A DNA stretch of 64,000 nt from Hassallia byssoidea VB512170 (GCF_000817785.2 NZ_JTCM02000001.1:124001-188000); one strand, 5' to 3'. Positions 37,134 to 45,148 are shown, counted from the first letter of the stretch. Made by a program: numbers and translations. Notes: a model not told the origin generated them from the sequence alone.

Positions 37134-39407
37134 ATGACTAACAACGAAAATTGGCAAGGTCTAAATATTAAGGGCGGAAGTGTCAGCATCCATAACCCAA
37201 ATTTCCATCTTGGGCAATCCCAACGAACTCCTCCACCAAATCCTATAAAATATATTCCTAATCGAGGCGTCGCTAACTTTGTTGGACGACAGCAGGAACT
37301 CACCACGCTGCATGAAAAATTGCAGCAACCTGGTACTGTGGCAATTTCGGCAATAGCGGGTATGGGTGGAATCGGCAAAACCGAACTGGCAACGCAATAC
37401 GCTCTACAATATCAACAAGATTATCCTGGGGGTATTTGCTGGTTAAATGCGAAAAAATCGAATCTGGCAGCGGAGATAATAGAGATTGTCCAGTTACACA
37501 TGCAGGAAGTACCCCAAAAACAGGGGGAAAGACCGCTGACTCTCCAGGAACAGGTAGCCTGGTATTGGCAAAACTGGCAACCAGCAGAAAAGCTGGTGTT
37601 GGTAGTATTAGATGATGTGACTGATGAAAATTGGCAAAGTTGTCAAACGCTACTACCAACAACTAACCGCTTCCGCGTATTGCTGACAACCCGCTTGCGA
37701 AACCTCGACAATGTGCAGGAAATACCTCTGAATGTACTACCACCAGATAAAGCTTTGGAATTGCTGACATTAAATGGTGAAAAATCGGTTGATGCCGAAA
37801 AATTGTGCGAATGGTTGGGATATCTGCCCTTGGGGTTGCAATTAGTACGGCGGTATTTACTCGAAAATCCAGATTTATCTCTAGCAGAGATGTTACAAAG
37901 GCTGCAAGCGCAGCGACTGGAAGACGAAGCAATAAACTTCTCAACGCGAGGGGTGAAAGCCGCATTTGAATTAAGCTGGCAACAACTCAACCCGATAACC
38001 CAGCGTGTGGCAGCGTATTTGAGTTTATTTGCCCCAGATGTTATTTCTTGGAAATGGGTAGAATCTGCAACTGATTTGCTTAATTGTACAGAGTCAGACA
38101 TTAACGAAGCCAAAAAGCAACTTTACAAGCGTTATTTAATTGAAAGGCTGCAAGAGAAACAAGCTTGCTACAAAATACATCCTTTAATTCGGGAATTTCT
38201 CAAGGCAAAGTTAGCAGCATTAGAAAACACAGATGACTTACGAAGAAATTTTGCGGCTGTATTTATAGAAATCGCCCAGGAAATACCCGAAACACCCACT
38301 CTTGAGGACATCAAGTCAGTGCAAGATGCCATACCCCATTTAACAGAAGTGGCACAAAATCTCATTGATGCGGTGAGTGATGAAGATTTAGGTTCGGTTT
38401 TCCTCGGTTTGGGCAGATTCTATGAAGGACAGGGTTTGTATGCGATCGCCGAACCTTGGTACAAGCAGTGTGTAGAAGTAGTCAAAGCCAGTCTGGGAGA
38501 AGAACATCCCGATGTAGCCATGAGCTTGAACAACTTGGCACTACTCTACTCTGACCAAGGACGCTACAGTGATGCCGAACCGCTGTTAATCCAAGCTTTA
38601 GAACTTAATAAACGCCTGCTGGGAGAAGAACATCCCGATGTCGCTACCAGCTTGAACAACTTGGCACTACTCTACTCTGACCAAGGACGCTACAGTGATG
38701 CCGAACCGCTGTATATCCAAGCTTTAGCACTGCGAAAACGCCTGCTGGGAGAAGAACATCCCCATGTTGCCACCAGCTTGAACAACTTAGCACTACTCTA
38801 CAATTTCCAAGGACGCTACAGTGAAGCCGAACCCCTGTATATCCAAGCTTTAGCACTGCGAAAACGCCTGCTGGGAGAAGAACATCCCGATGTAGCCATC
38901 AGCTTGAACAACTTGGCAGGACTCTACAATTCCCAAGGACGCTACAGTGAAGCCGAACCGCTGTATATCCAAGCTTTAGCACTGCGAAAACGCCTGCTGG
39001 GAGAAGAACATCCCGATGTTGCCATGAGCTTGAACAACTTGGCAGGACTCTACAATTCCCAAGGACGCTACAGTGAAGCCGAACCGCTGTATATCCAAGC
39101 TTTAGCACTTTTTAAACGCCTGCTGGGAGAAGAACATCCCCATGTAGCCATGAGCTTGAACAACTTGGCACTACTCTACTCTGACCAAGGACGCTACAGT
39201 GAAGCCGAACCGCTGTATATCCAAGCTTTAGCACTGCGTGAGCGGGTTTTGGGGTTTAATCATCCAAATACGGTTACTGTCCGTGAAAATTTGGCAGATT
39301 TACGGGCTGAGATAAGTGCTAGTCATGAAAATGTCACAAATTCCTCGACTGAGGAAAAGACTAGCAATTCCTGGTGGGGAAGGCTTCTGGAGTTTTTATG
39401 GGGGTAG
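37134..39407 (+). CDS. NB-ARC/TPR STAND receptor (NLR-like) with N-terminal amyloid-type motif
   Basis: 757-aa protein; ATG 37134 chosen because it puts the motif NENWQGLNIKGG at residues 4-15; the upstream extension from 37053 comes from dispersed-repeat DNA. The NTPase shows P-loop GMGGIGKT (76-83), kinase-2 LVLVVLDDV (154-162), LLTTR (183-187), LGYLPLGLQL (228-237) and a winged-helix segment ending KIHPLIREFLKAK (MHD-like). Then come TPRs: one divergent unit and six near-identical 42-aa units (LGEEHPDVA.SLNNLA then GRYSEAEPLYIQAL), and a partial one. The C-terminal TPR array would be the sensor, the NB-ARC the switch, and the N-terminal motif the signal to the Bell-like effector encoded just upstream. 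Confidence 0.88.
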   Translation: MTNNENWQGLNIKGGSVSIHNPNFHLGQSQRTPPPNPIKYIPNRGVANFVGRQQELTTLHEKLQQPGTVAISAIAGMGGIGKTELATQYALQYQQDYPGGICWLNAKKSNLAAEIIEIVQLHMQEVPQKQGERPLTLQEQVAWYWQNWQPAEKLVLVVLDDVTDENWQSCQTLLPTTNRFRVLLTTRLRNLDNVQEIPLNVLPPDKALELLTLNGEKSVDAEKLCEWLGYLPLGLQLVRRYLLENPDLSLAEMLQRLQAQRLEDEAINFSTRGVKAAFELSWQQLNPITQRVAAYLSLFAPDVISWKWVESATDLLNCTESDINEAKKQLYKRYLIERLQEKQACYKIHPLIREFLKAKLAALENTDDLRRNFAAVFIEIAQEIPETPTLEDIKSVQDAIPHLTEVAQNLIDAVSDEDLGSVFLGLGRFYEGQGLYAIAEPWYKQCVEVVKASLGEEHPDVAMSLNNLALLYSDQGRYSDAEPLLIQALELNKRLLGEEHPDVATSLNNLALLYSDQGRYSDAEPLYIQALALRKRLLGEEHPHVATSLNNLALLYNFQGRYSEAEPLYIQALALRKRLLGEEHPDVAISLNNLAGLYNSQGRYSEAEPLYIQALALRKRLLGEEHPDVAMSLNNLAGLYNSQGRYSEAEPLYIQALALFKRLLGEEHPHVAMSLNNLALLYSDQGRYSEAEPLYIQALALRERVLGFNHPNTVTVRENLADLRAEISASHENVTNSSTEEKTSNSWWGRLLEFLWG

Positions 39408-39568
39408 CCGCTACGCGAAATGCCAAATTCAAACTTGGTAAACCGCGCATTTTATGACTTTATAAGGCTCATAGTTGAAAGTTCATATCCAAGCCCGATT
39501 GATATCATGTCCGCTTGATTACTTGCTAAACCCGCAGAACCCCACCCCGCCAAAGCAAAGCTTTGTCT

Positions 39569-39592
39569 CCCCTCCCCGCTTGCGGGGAGGGG
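39569..39592. repeat. CCCCTCCCCGC hairpin, copy 2
   Basis: CCCCTCCCCGC-TT-GCGGGGAGGGG, a perfect 11-bp stem inside a longer CCCCACCCC...GGGGTGGGG context (39541-39607). It lies 160 bp after the NB-ARC stop; no T tract. Confidence 0.85.
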
Positions 39593-39788
39593 ATTAAGGG
39601 GTGGGGTACAGAGATTTTTACTAGCTTTTACGATAAATAATGATATTAAGGCTGATTGTCGAGGTTCTGAGGCTCATCCTGTCGTAATTTTACCAGAAAA
39701 TGCGCCCAAATTGCCAGGTTAGTCAGTTTACATCCGCCATAACTAAGTAAAGTTTTGCGTAAAAGCGCAGCGTTTTTAAATGCAAGGG

Positions 39789-39999
39789 GATGCATTGGCA
39801 TTGCATCGGGATGCATTGGCATTGCATGGCGATGCATTGGCATTGCATCGGGATGCATTAAGATTGCATCGGGATGCATTAAGATTGCATCGGGATGCAT
39901 TAAGATTGCATGGCGATGCATTAACATTGCATCGGGATGCATTAAGATTGCATCGGGATGCATTAAGATTGCATCGAGATGCATTGGCATTGCAGGGTA
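39789..39999. repeat. 21-bp tandem array 2 (about 10 copies)
   Basis: Units GATGCA-TTGGCAT-TGCATC-GG or GATGCA-TTAAGAT-TGCATC-GG, ten in all with small variants (TGCATGGC). Each unit is a perfect 6-bp stem with a 7-base loop and 2-base spacer, and neighbouring units can also pair as GCATC-GG-GATGC. The end GGCATTGCAGGGTATTGCCA and AATTTAA matches the end of array 1. 39408-40318 contains no supported gene; open frames here come from the repeat. Confidence 0.95.
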
Positions 40000-40053
40000 T
40001 TGCCAAATTTAACAAAGCGATCAAATTAATGAAATACTGTACTAATACCGTTT

Positions 40054-40200
40054 CTATATGAAGATGCGTCTAATTAACCCACGCAGCTTGAATCTGGTAG
40101 GGTGCGTTATGGACTTTAGTCCTAACGCACCGAAAATCTGGTAGGGTGCGTTAGCCTACGGCATAACACACCCTACAAAACTATATGAAGATGCGTCTAA
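40054..40200. mobile_element. Palindromic element between 20-bp direct repeats
   Basis: CTATATGAAGATGCGTCTAA occurs twice, at 40054-40073 and 40181-40200. Between them are GGTAGGGTGCGTTA...TAACGCACC (about 40098-40131) and GTAGGGTGCGTTAG...TAACACACCCTAC (about 40141-40176), two hairpins of one type. The direct repeats may be a duplication made on insertion or part of the element. Confidence 0.55.
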
Positions 40201-40202
40201 GA

Positions 40203-40255
40203 TCGCCCACGCAGGTGGGCTTTGTTCGTATAGCCCCAGGCTTCCAGCCTGAGGG
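40203..40255. repeat. Dispersed CGCAGG repeat
   Basis: CGCCCACGCAGGTGGGCTTT then GTTCGTATAGCCCCAGGCTTCC, a relative of 35550-35580 and of the inverted copy near 41737-41767. Contains GCCCACGCAGGTGGGC and AGGCTTCCAGCCT hairpins. Confidence 0.65.
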
Positions 40256-40318
40256 TAAATAAAGCGCAACCTCACAATGAACAACATTAAAATATATTTT
40301 TTTTAAACGGAAATCTTT

Positions 40319-41071
40319 TTGGCAACAAATCAGTATAAATTTATAATAGAGCTTTTGTTACTGAAATTAGGGCATCGTTTGCAAGCAAAAGAGATTAAGG
40401 AGAAGCTAAAATTTCTCATTGAGCAAGCCTCCTCGCTAGACCCCAATTTAGCGAGAAGATTAGATGAAATTAATCGTTGGGTAAAAGATATAAAAGTTGG
40501 TTCGCTGACTGCGAAACCATTTGTCCTTGCTTTTCTCTTAGAAGTGATAGCAGATTCTACTGTTTGGTTGGTGATTCAATCTTTACCTACTGAAGAAGAA
40601 CAACAAGCAAAGTTTGACCAAATGACACCTACTGAAAGATATTGGTATCAGTATCTTTTTCCCAAATGGCTAAATGAAACAGACCCAAAGTTTTGTATTT
40701 GGCGACAAAAATTAATGACGGGGGAGTTTAATCGAGCCGATAATGATATCATTAAATTAATAGCTAAAGATATTGTCCGTCGAGAGGGAAGTTTTTGGCA
40801 GCGTTATATTGCCGACCTTTCTATGGCAACAGATTTAATTATCAGCAACAGTCAACAGAAACCACTTTGTATTCAAGTTACCAGCGTCTCAGAAGAATTG
40901 AATCAGCACAAGTATCAATATTGGAAAAATACACTTGTATTGTGGGAAATAGAGAGAGGACTGTTTTTTAGTTACAATCCGGCAGAAGCTAATTTTATCA
41001 ACCAATTAGTTAACGTGGCGCTATTTAACAGCGCTTATCTTTCTGGCGGAAAGTATTTAAAATATTTTTAA
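40319..41071 (+). CDS. Hypothetical protein, possible nuclease-like
   Basis: 250-aa protein, start TTG at 40319 (no suitable ATG; start uncertain). The N-terminal half is helical (LLLLKLGHRLQAKEIKEKLK, AFLLEVIADSTVWLVIQSLP). The second half reads REGSFWQRYIADLSMATDLI, KPLCIQVTSVSEELNQHKYQ and YWKNTLVLWEIERGLFFSYN. ATDLI followed by a strand with IQVTS resembles a PD-(D/E)xK core with the usual Lys replaced, so activity is doubtful. No family recognised. It precedes another unknown gene by 65 bp and the ZorA/ZorB-like pair lies further on. Confidence 0.6.
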   Translation: MATNQYKFIIELLLLKLGHRLQAKEIKEKLKFLIEQASSLDPNLARRLDEINRWVKDIKVGSLTAKPFVLAFLLEVIADSTVWLVIQSLPTEEEQQAKFDQMTPTERYWYQYLFPKWLNETDPKFCIWRQKLMTGEFNRADNDIIKLIAKDIVRREGSFWQRYIADLSMATDLIISNSQQKPLCIQVTSVSEELNQHKYQYWKNTLVLWEIERGLFFSYNPAEANFINQLVNVALFNSAYLSGGKYLKYF

Positions 41072-41136
41072 GATTGTCAAAAGTTAAATATTAACGTTTT
41101 TTAAACACACATAATAATCAACTCATAGCATAATTT

Positions 41137-41571
41137 ATGCCTAACCAACGACAAAGTAACGGCAACCAACAAGTGGATAGATTTTCGGAAGCTTTAGCTA
41201 CAGCACGAAACATGCAGCAGGATTGGCTAAATTATGGAATTGATTTTGTCCATCTTTATGTTGAAGATGTGCATGGAGATTGGTTGGAAAGGTGGGGAGA
41301 AGAATCAACTTTAGACACGATTAAAGAATTTTTGGTAAGTAATGATGATGTAGCAGTGAGGGTGAGGCAGATATTAGGAGAACGTTCTTTGTTTGATATT
41401 GCAGTCAACTTAGAAGAATGTCTTAGCCTGAGCGAAGAAAATGACAAGTTATATGCTGTCATAAATCTCTTAGCTGGCAGCGAAAATAATTATGATGCTC
41501 GTGAAATAGATGATATCGAGTTATTGAATTTAGCAAATAGTCTGCTGTCAAAGTTAGCAGAAATAATGTAG
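41137..41571 (+). CDS. Hypothetical acidic helical protein
   Basis: 144-aa acidic protein with no membrane helix or signal peptide; segments FSEALATARNMQQDWLNYGI, TLDTIKEFLVSNDDVAVRVR and DDIELLNLANSLLSKLAEIM. Not recognised. It lies 65 bp after the previous unknown gene in the same direction, so both may be one unit. Its stop codon is inside a 28-bp palindrome (41568-41595), which may have brought in the present C-terminus. Confidence 0.6.
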   Translation: MPNQRQSNGNQQVDRFSEALATARNMQQDWLNYGIDFVHLYVEDVHGDWLERWGEESTLDTIKEFLVSNDDVAVRVRQILGERSLFDIAVNLEECLSLSEENDKLYAVINLLAGSENNYDAREIDDIELLNLANSLLSKLAEIM

Positions 41572-41595
41572 AGACGTTTCATGAAACATCTCTAC
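41568..41595. repeat. GTAGAGAC palindrome, copy 2
   Basis: GTAGAGACGTTTC-AT-GAAACATCTCTAC with one mismatch. It contains the stop codon of the preceding gene and may serve as its terminator. Confidence 0.8.
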
Positions 41596-41647
41596 AGTAA
41601 CTTTTACGCTCTTCTAAACGTTAGACTTTTAAGTAAAATATACTCTT

Positions 41648-41780
41648 AATTCGTAGTGAGCGGTTTACCGCTCATTGCTTCTATTTTAAGCGGCTCTATC
41701 CGCTTACCTCACATCTTGCACCTACACCCTAGAAGGGTGAGGCTATACAAACAAAGCCTGCCTACGCAGGCTGCAAATCC
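41648..41780. repeat. Intergenic hairpins and dispersed repeat
   Basis: GAGCGG-TTTA-CCGCTC near 41659-41675; then GGCTATACAAACAAAGCCTG with CCTACGCAGGC (41741-41771), an inverted copy of the repeat at 35550 and 40203. The 41596-42017 stretch otherwise holds no gene. Confidence 0.65.
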
Positions 41781-42017
41781 TTGTTTATTAGTGCGCTCAG
41801 TCTCGAAAAAATGTTTTTATTATAACTACCTTAAGCAGTATTAACACGTTGGTGCAAGATATGAATTACTACGTTTAGGAGCATTTATTTATACTTGAGT
41901 ATTGAGAAGCGATCGCACTCACCGCGTCAAAATTTGCTATTTTATCGCCAAAGTTAGATCAGCCTTATTTGTGGGAAAAATAAGTTTGTTGAAAGCTTTA
42001 ATCACAAGGGGTGTTGC

Positions 42018-43271
42018 GTGAATTTAGCACAAATTTGGGACATAATTTGGCAGAACGAGCCTTTTCATTGGGCAACTGCCATTGTATTATTTGTGGCAAC
42101 TATTGTTGAGCTTTACACATTATGGCAGTATTGGTATTCAGAATGCGGAGAAACAGCAGTTGCAATTCAGAGTTTGAAAAATCCGAAAAAAATTCAAAAA
42201 CAGGATAATTTCAAGCTTCATCACTGGAAAGAAGAACATCTACAAATTAAAAATGGCAAATTCATACTTACAAAGTATCCAGTTGTTTTAGCGCGTCCAA
42301 TACCTCGTAGTTCCCTGCGCTTCGTGACTACCTTGTGTACTGCAATCGGTGTTTTGGGAACATTTTATGGTATTCAACAGGGGTTACAAGGAATCAATTT
42401 AGATACAACAAGTTCCCAGCAGCTAATGAGTTCTAGTAAGGAATTATTGGTGGGAATGAAAACAGCTTTCTCGACTTCCTTAATGGGACTTGGTTCTGGT
42501 AGCTTGTTCACGATAATTTTGTTTATATGTGATTCGCTACGTCAGAAACGACGTGATGATTTAAGACATAAATTGAAAGCGATCGCCATAGAAACAACAG
42601 ACAACGCTAACTATGAAGTAGCACAAGTTCTTAGCCTTGTAGCAGACAAGTTTACACAGATAAACTTAAGTGCTGAAGCTATTGGAGAAGCAGTAGGACA
42701 GCAGATGCAGTCAGTTATTTTACCAGCACTGCGAGGAATATTACAAGAGCAACAAAAACTCAGAGAACTTGAAGAGAACCAGGGACAAAGAGTTTTAGAA
42801 GAACTTATTAAAAACTTGCGAATTGAGGTATTTGAACCGATAGGCGATCGCTTAGATAAAAGTGCAGAATTAACTCAGCAAGCTTCCGAAGCTGTGCTAA
42901 CTCTCCACAAAGATTTGGCAAGTTCTATCGTCACAATTCAAAACTTTCAAAAAGAGACTTTAGTTAGCCTCCAAGACTTCGCTAACAATCTCAAACAAAC
43001 TTTGAATCAATTTCAAACAGATACAAAAGGTGTTTTAGAACAAACCGCTCACGATATTAATCGAGCTATCGAGCAAAGTATTCAAGGAATGACATCTCAA
43101 CAAAGTGCTTTTGAAACAAGTGCAGAAAATGCGGCTGATACATTCCGAGGAATTAGAGAGGAACTGGAAACAGCGTTGCAAAGACGCGCAGAAGTAGAAA
43201 AGCAAATGCTTCAAGCTACTCGGACTGGAATTATCCACATTCTCGCACAAGCAAATACAACAAACAAATAG
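42018..43271 (+). CDS. ZorA-like MotA/TolQ/ExbB-family protein with long coiled-coil tail
   Basis: 417-aa protein, GTG start. Three membrane segments: 17-36 (HWATAIVLFVATIVELYTLW), 100-122 (LRFVTTLCTAIGVLGTFYGI) and 148-174 (KTAFSTSLMGLGSGSLFTII). TAIGVLGTFYGIQQGL and GMKTAFSTSLMGLGSG are the ion-channel helices of the MotA/ExbB fold. A 240-residue helical tail follows (about 180-417) with heptad-like DIN/QQ repeats. A MotA-like core plus long cytoplasmic tail, followed at 33 bp by a MotB/OmpA protein, is the ZorA-ZorB arrangement of Zorya phage defence. ZorC/D/E-like genes were not seen nearby. Confidence 0.78.
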   Translation: MNLAQIWDIIWQNEPFHWATAIVLFVATIVELYTLWQYWYSECGETAVAIQSLKNPKKIQKQDNFKLHHWKEEHLQIKNGKFILTKYPVVLARPIPRSSLRFVTTLCTAIGVLGTFYGIQQGLQGINLDTTSSQQLMSSSKELLVGMKTAFSTSLMGLGSGSLFTIILFICDSLRQKRRDDLRHKLKAIAIETTDNANYEVAQVLSLVADKFTQINLSAEAIGEAVGQQMQSVILPALRGILQEQQKLRELEENQGQRVLEELIKNLRIEVFEPIGDRLDKSAELTQQASEAVLTLHKDLASSIVTIQNFQKETLVSLQDFANNLKQTLNQFQTDTKGVLEQTAHDINRAIEQSIQGMTSQQSAFETSAENAADTFRGIREELETALQRRAEVEKQMLQATRTGIIHILAQANTTNK

Positions 43272-43304
43272 CAGACTAACATATAGGTAACGGTAATAAC
43301 CATC

Positions 43305-43976
43305 ATGAATGATTTCACAAAAGGCGATTTTTTTGAATCAGAAATTGCTGAGGATGATGATTCTAGCATCTATTTATCTATTGGCGATTTGATGTCAGGT
43401 TTGCTGATGTTTTTTATGCTACTTTTTATCACTGCGCTACTCCAGCTTGCAGAGAAAGATGCACCAAAACGAGTGGTAATCGGCAATGTTGTGGGACAAA
43501 TGAAAAGTAACAACATTAATGTCAAAGTCAACCCCGAAACAGGAGATGTAAGTATCCAAGAATCGATTTTGTTTGCGAAGGGAAGTACCGAACTGAAACC
43601 CGAAGGTAAAGACTTTCTGCGCGGCTTTATTCCTGTTTACAGCAGGGTGATTTTCTCCAAACCTGAATTTGAGAAAGAAGTTAGCCGCGTAGTTATAGAG
43701 GGTCACACCAGTTCTGAAGGAGACTACCAAACTAACTTACAACTTAGTTTACTGCGTTCGGCTTCAGTTTATCGGTACATTTTCTCGGAAATGAATTTTC
43801 CAACCTTAGTACCTTTAAGCCAAAAAATATTAGCCGCCGGTCGTGGAGAAATAGAAGCTGATAAAACTCGCGATAACCCAAGCGATCGCAAGGTAGTTTT
43901 TCGCTTTCAATTTCGTAGTGATGATTTAGCTGAAAAATATCGTCAAAATCCTTCTGGAGAGGAAAAAAAGCAATAA
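43305..43976 (+). CDS. ZorB-like OmpA/MotB-family protein
   Basis: 223-aa protein: a short acidic cytoplasmic N-terminus (FFESEIAEDDDSS), one membrane helix (about 24-48, LSIGDLMSGLLMFFMLLFIT) with Asp28 at its start in the position of the ion-carrying Asp of MotB/ZorB. The OmpA-like peptidoglycan-binding domain follows (ILFAKGSTELKPEGKDFL, VVIEGHTSSEGDYQTNLQLS, LRSASVYRYIF, DNPSDRKVVFRF). It should form a motor complex with the protein encoded just upstream and anchor to the cell wall. The basic, short tail (EEKKQ) is free. Flagellar use is excluded by the organism type. Confidence 0.82.
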   Translation: MNDFTKGDFFESEIAEDDDSSIYLSIGDLMSGLLMFFMLLFITALLQLAEKDAPKRVVIGNVVGQMKSNNINVKVNPETGDVSIQESILFAKGSTELKPEGKDFLRGFIPVYSRVIFSKPEFEKEVSRVVIEGHTSSEGDYQTNLQLSLLRSASVYRYIFSEMNFPTLVPLSQKILAAGRGEIEADKTRDNPSDRKVVFRFQFRSDDLAEKYRQNPSGEEKKQ

Positions 43977-44403
43977 AGCTTAATGATTTATAAATAATTT
44001 TATGGCAGAAGCGATCGCACTGGCTCATGTTGTTAAGGTAAGCTGTAGGCGATCGCACAGAATTAGGGATGTAGGTTTTAGGCGATCGCGTTACCTTCAC
44101 AATACGCAAAAATTGGCATTGCATAATGGTGGGATGAATCGTAGAGACGTTCCGACGGAACGTCTCTACAATACGTTCAATTTTTGACATGTATCACAAA
44201 ATCATCCCGAAAATACGCAACGCCCAAAAATTTTTAGTGAGAGTAAAATCCGCGCTTGCGTGCCGTCAAATCGCGCATAGCGCATAAACAGAAATCACCC
44301 GCTTGCCTGTTAAGCTGTATTAAAGAGGGAAATGAATCTTTATTTTCAATTTACACTTGCCCTTATACTGACTTTTTCAAGGTGCGGTTTAAAAAAAATC
44401 TGA
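43977..44403. other. Intergenic region with HIP1 cluster and palindrome
   Basis: Three GCGATCGC octamers occur within 60 bp (44032-44088). A lone 21-bp-type unit TTGGCATTGCATAATGG (44112-44128) resembles the tandem arrays. Then comes the palindrome at 44141-44169. No gene seen. Confidence 0.5.
44141..44169. repeat. GTAGAGACGTTCC palindrome, copy 3 (perfect)
   Basis: GTAGAGACGTTCC (44141-44153), GAC, GGAACGTCTCTAC (44157-44169): a perfect 13-bp stem. Confidence 0.85.
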
Positions 44404-45135
44404 ATGTTAGACCAAATTTTTGATTATCTTCACTTTCACTTCAGCGTCGAAGCGCCTCTAGTCTTACTCGTTCTGATTTTACTAGAGGCTGTACTATCTG
44501 CTGACAACGCGATCGCCCTCGCTGCGATCGCTCAAGGACTCGAAGACAAAGAACTCGAACGTAAAGCACTAAATGTCGGCTTAGTCGTTGCCTACGTGCT
44601 ACGCATCAGCCTAATTCTTACCGCAACTTGGGTGCAACAATTTTGGCAATTTAACGTATTGGGTGCTGCTTACTTGCTATGGCTGGTATTCCAACATTTT
44701 ACCTCAGAAGAAGGCGAAGATAACCAGCATCACGGTCCGCGCTTTAACTCATTATTGCAAGCGATCCCCGTGATTGCTTTCACGGATTTAGCATTTTCTT
44801 TGGATAGTGTGACAACAGCGATCGCAGTTTCTCAAGAAAAATGGTTGGTACTCACAGGGGCAACTATTGGTATTATCACCCTGCGATATATGGCGGGTTT
44901 GTTTATCAAGTGGTTGGATGAGTATGTCTATTTAGAGGACGCAGGCTATATCACTGTAGCGTTAGTAGGTTTGCGCTTGCTCCTGAAAGTCGTCAACGAT
45001 AGCTTTGTCCCGCCAGAATGGGCGATGATTGGTGCGATCGCCCTCGTTTTTGCCTGGGGCTTTTCTAAGCGCACTACCCCAGAATTATCAGAAGAACCGG
45101 AAAAGAGCGAAGTAGTGGAAGGGAGTAGGGAGTAG
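44404..45135 (+). CDS. TerC/Alx-family integral membrane protein
   Basis: 243-aa membrane protein of the TerC family with about seven hydrophobic segments. The family motif LEAVLSADNAIALAAIAQGL is near residues 27-46 and its second copy FTDLAFSLDSVTTAIAVSQE near 122-141; both carry the intramembrane Asp residues thought to bind metal ions. Relatives are linked to manganese export (Alx, TerC), also to thylakoid biogenesis in plants. The last residues (EVVEGSRE) run into an intergenic repeat, so the C-terminus may be repeat-shaped. Confidence 0.88.
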   Translation: MLDQIFDYLHFHFSVEAPLVLLVLILLEAVLSADNAIALAAIAQGLEDKELERKALNVGLVVAYVLRISLILTATWVQQFWQFNVLGAAYLLWLVFQHFTSEEGEDNQHHGPRFNSLLQAIPVIAFTDLAFSLDSVTTAIAVSQEKWLVLTGATIGIITLRYMAGLFIKWLDEYVYLEDAGYITVALVGLRLLLKVVNDSFVPPEWAMIGAIALVFAWGFSKRTTPELSEEPEKSEVVEGSRE

Positions 45136-45148
45136 AAAGTGGGGAGTG

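Noticed and set aside
38644-39108. Antisense frames with repeated LKLGYTAVRLHCSVLG
   Set aside because: Mirror image of the TPR coding repeats.
35269-39999. CRISPR arrays
   Set aside because: The 21-bp units are contiguous tandem repeats with no unique spacers and no cas genes nearby.
39646-40061. Open frames on both strands with repeated GCIKIAS / MHPDAIL / NASRCN peptides
   Set aside because: Produced by the second 21-bp array; no independent coding evidence.
42018-43976. Flagellar stator MotA/MotB
   Set aside because: The long coiled tail and OmpA-type layout fit ZorA/ZorB better, and cyanobacteria of this type lack flagella.
44002-44187. 61-codon frame in the spacer after the ZorB-like gene
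   Set aside because: Made of HIP1 octamers and the GTAGAGAC palindrome; no conserved features.
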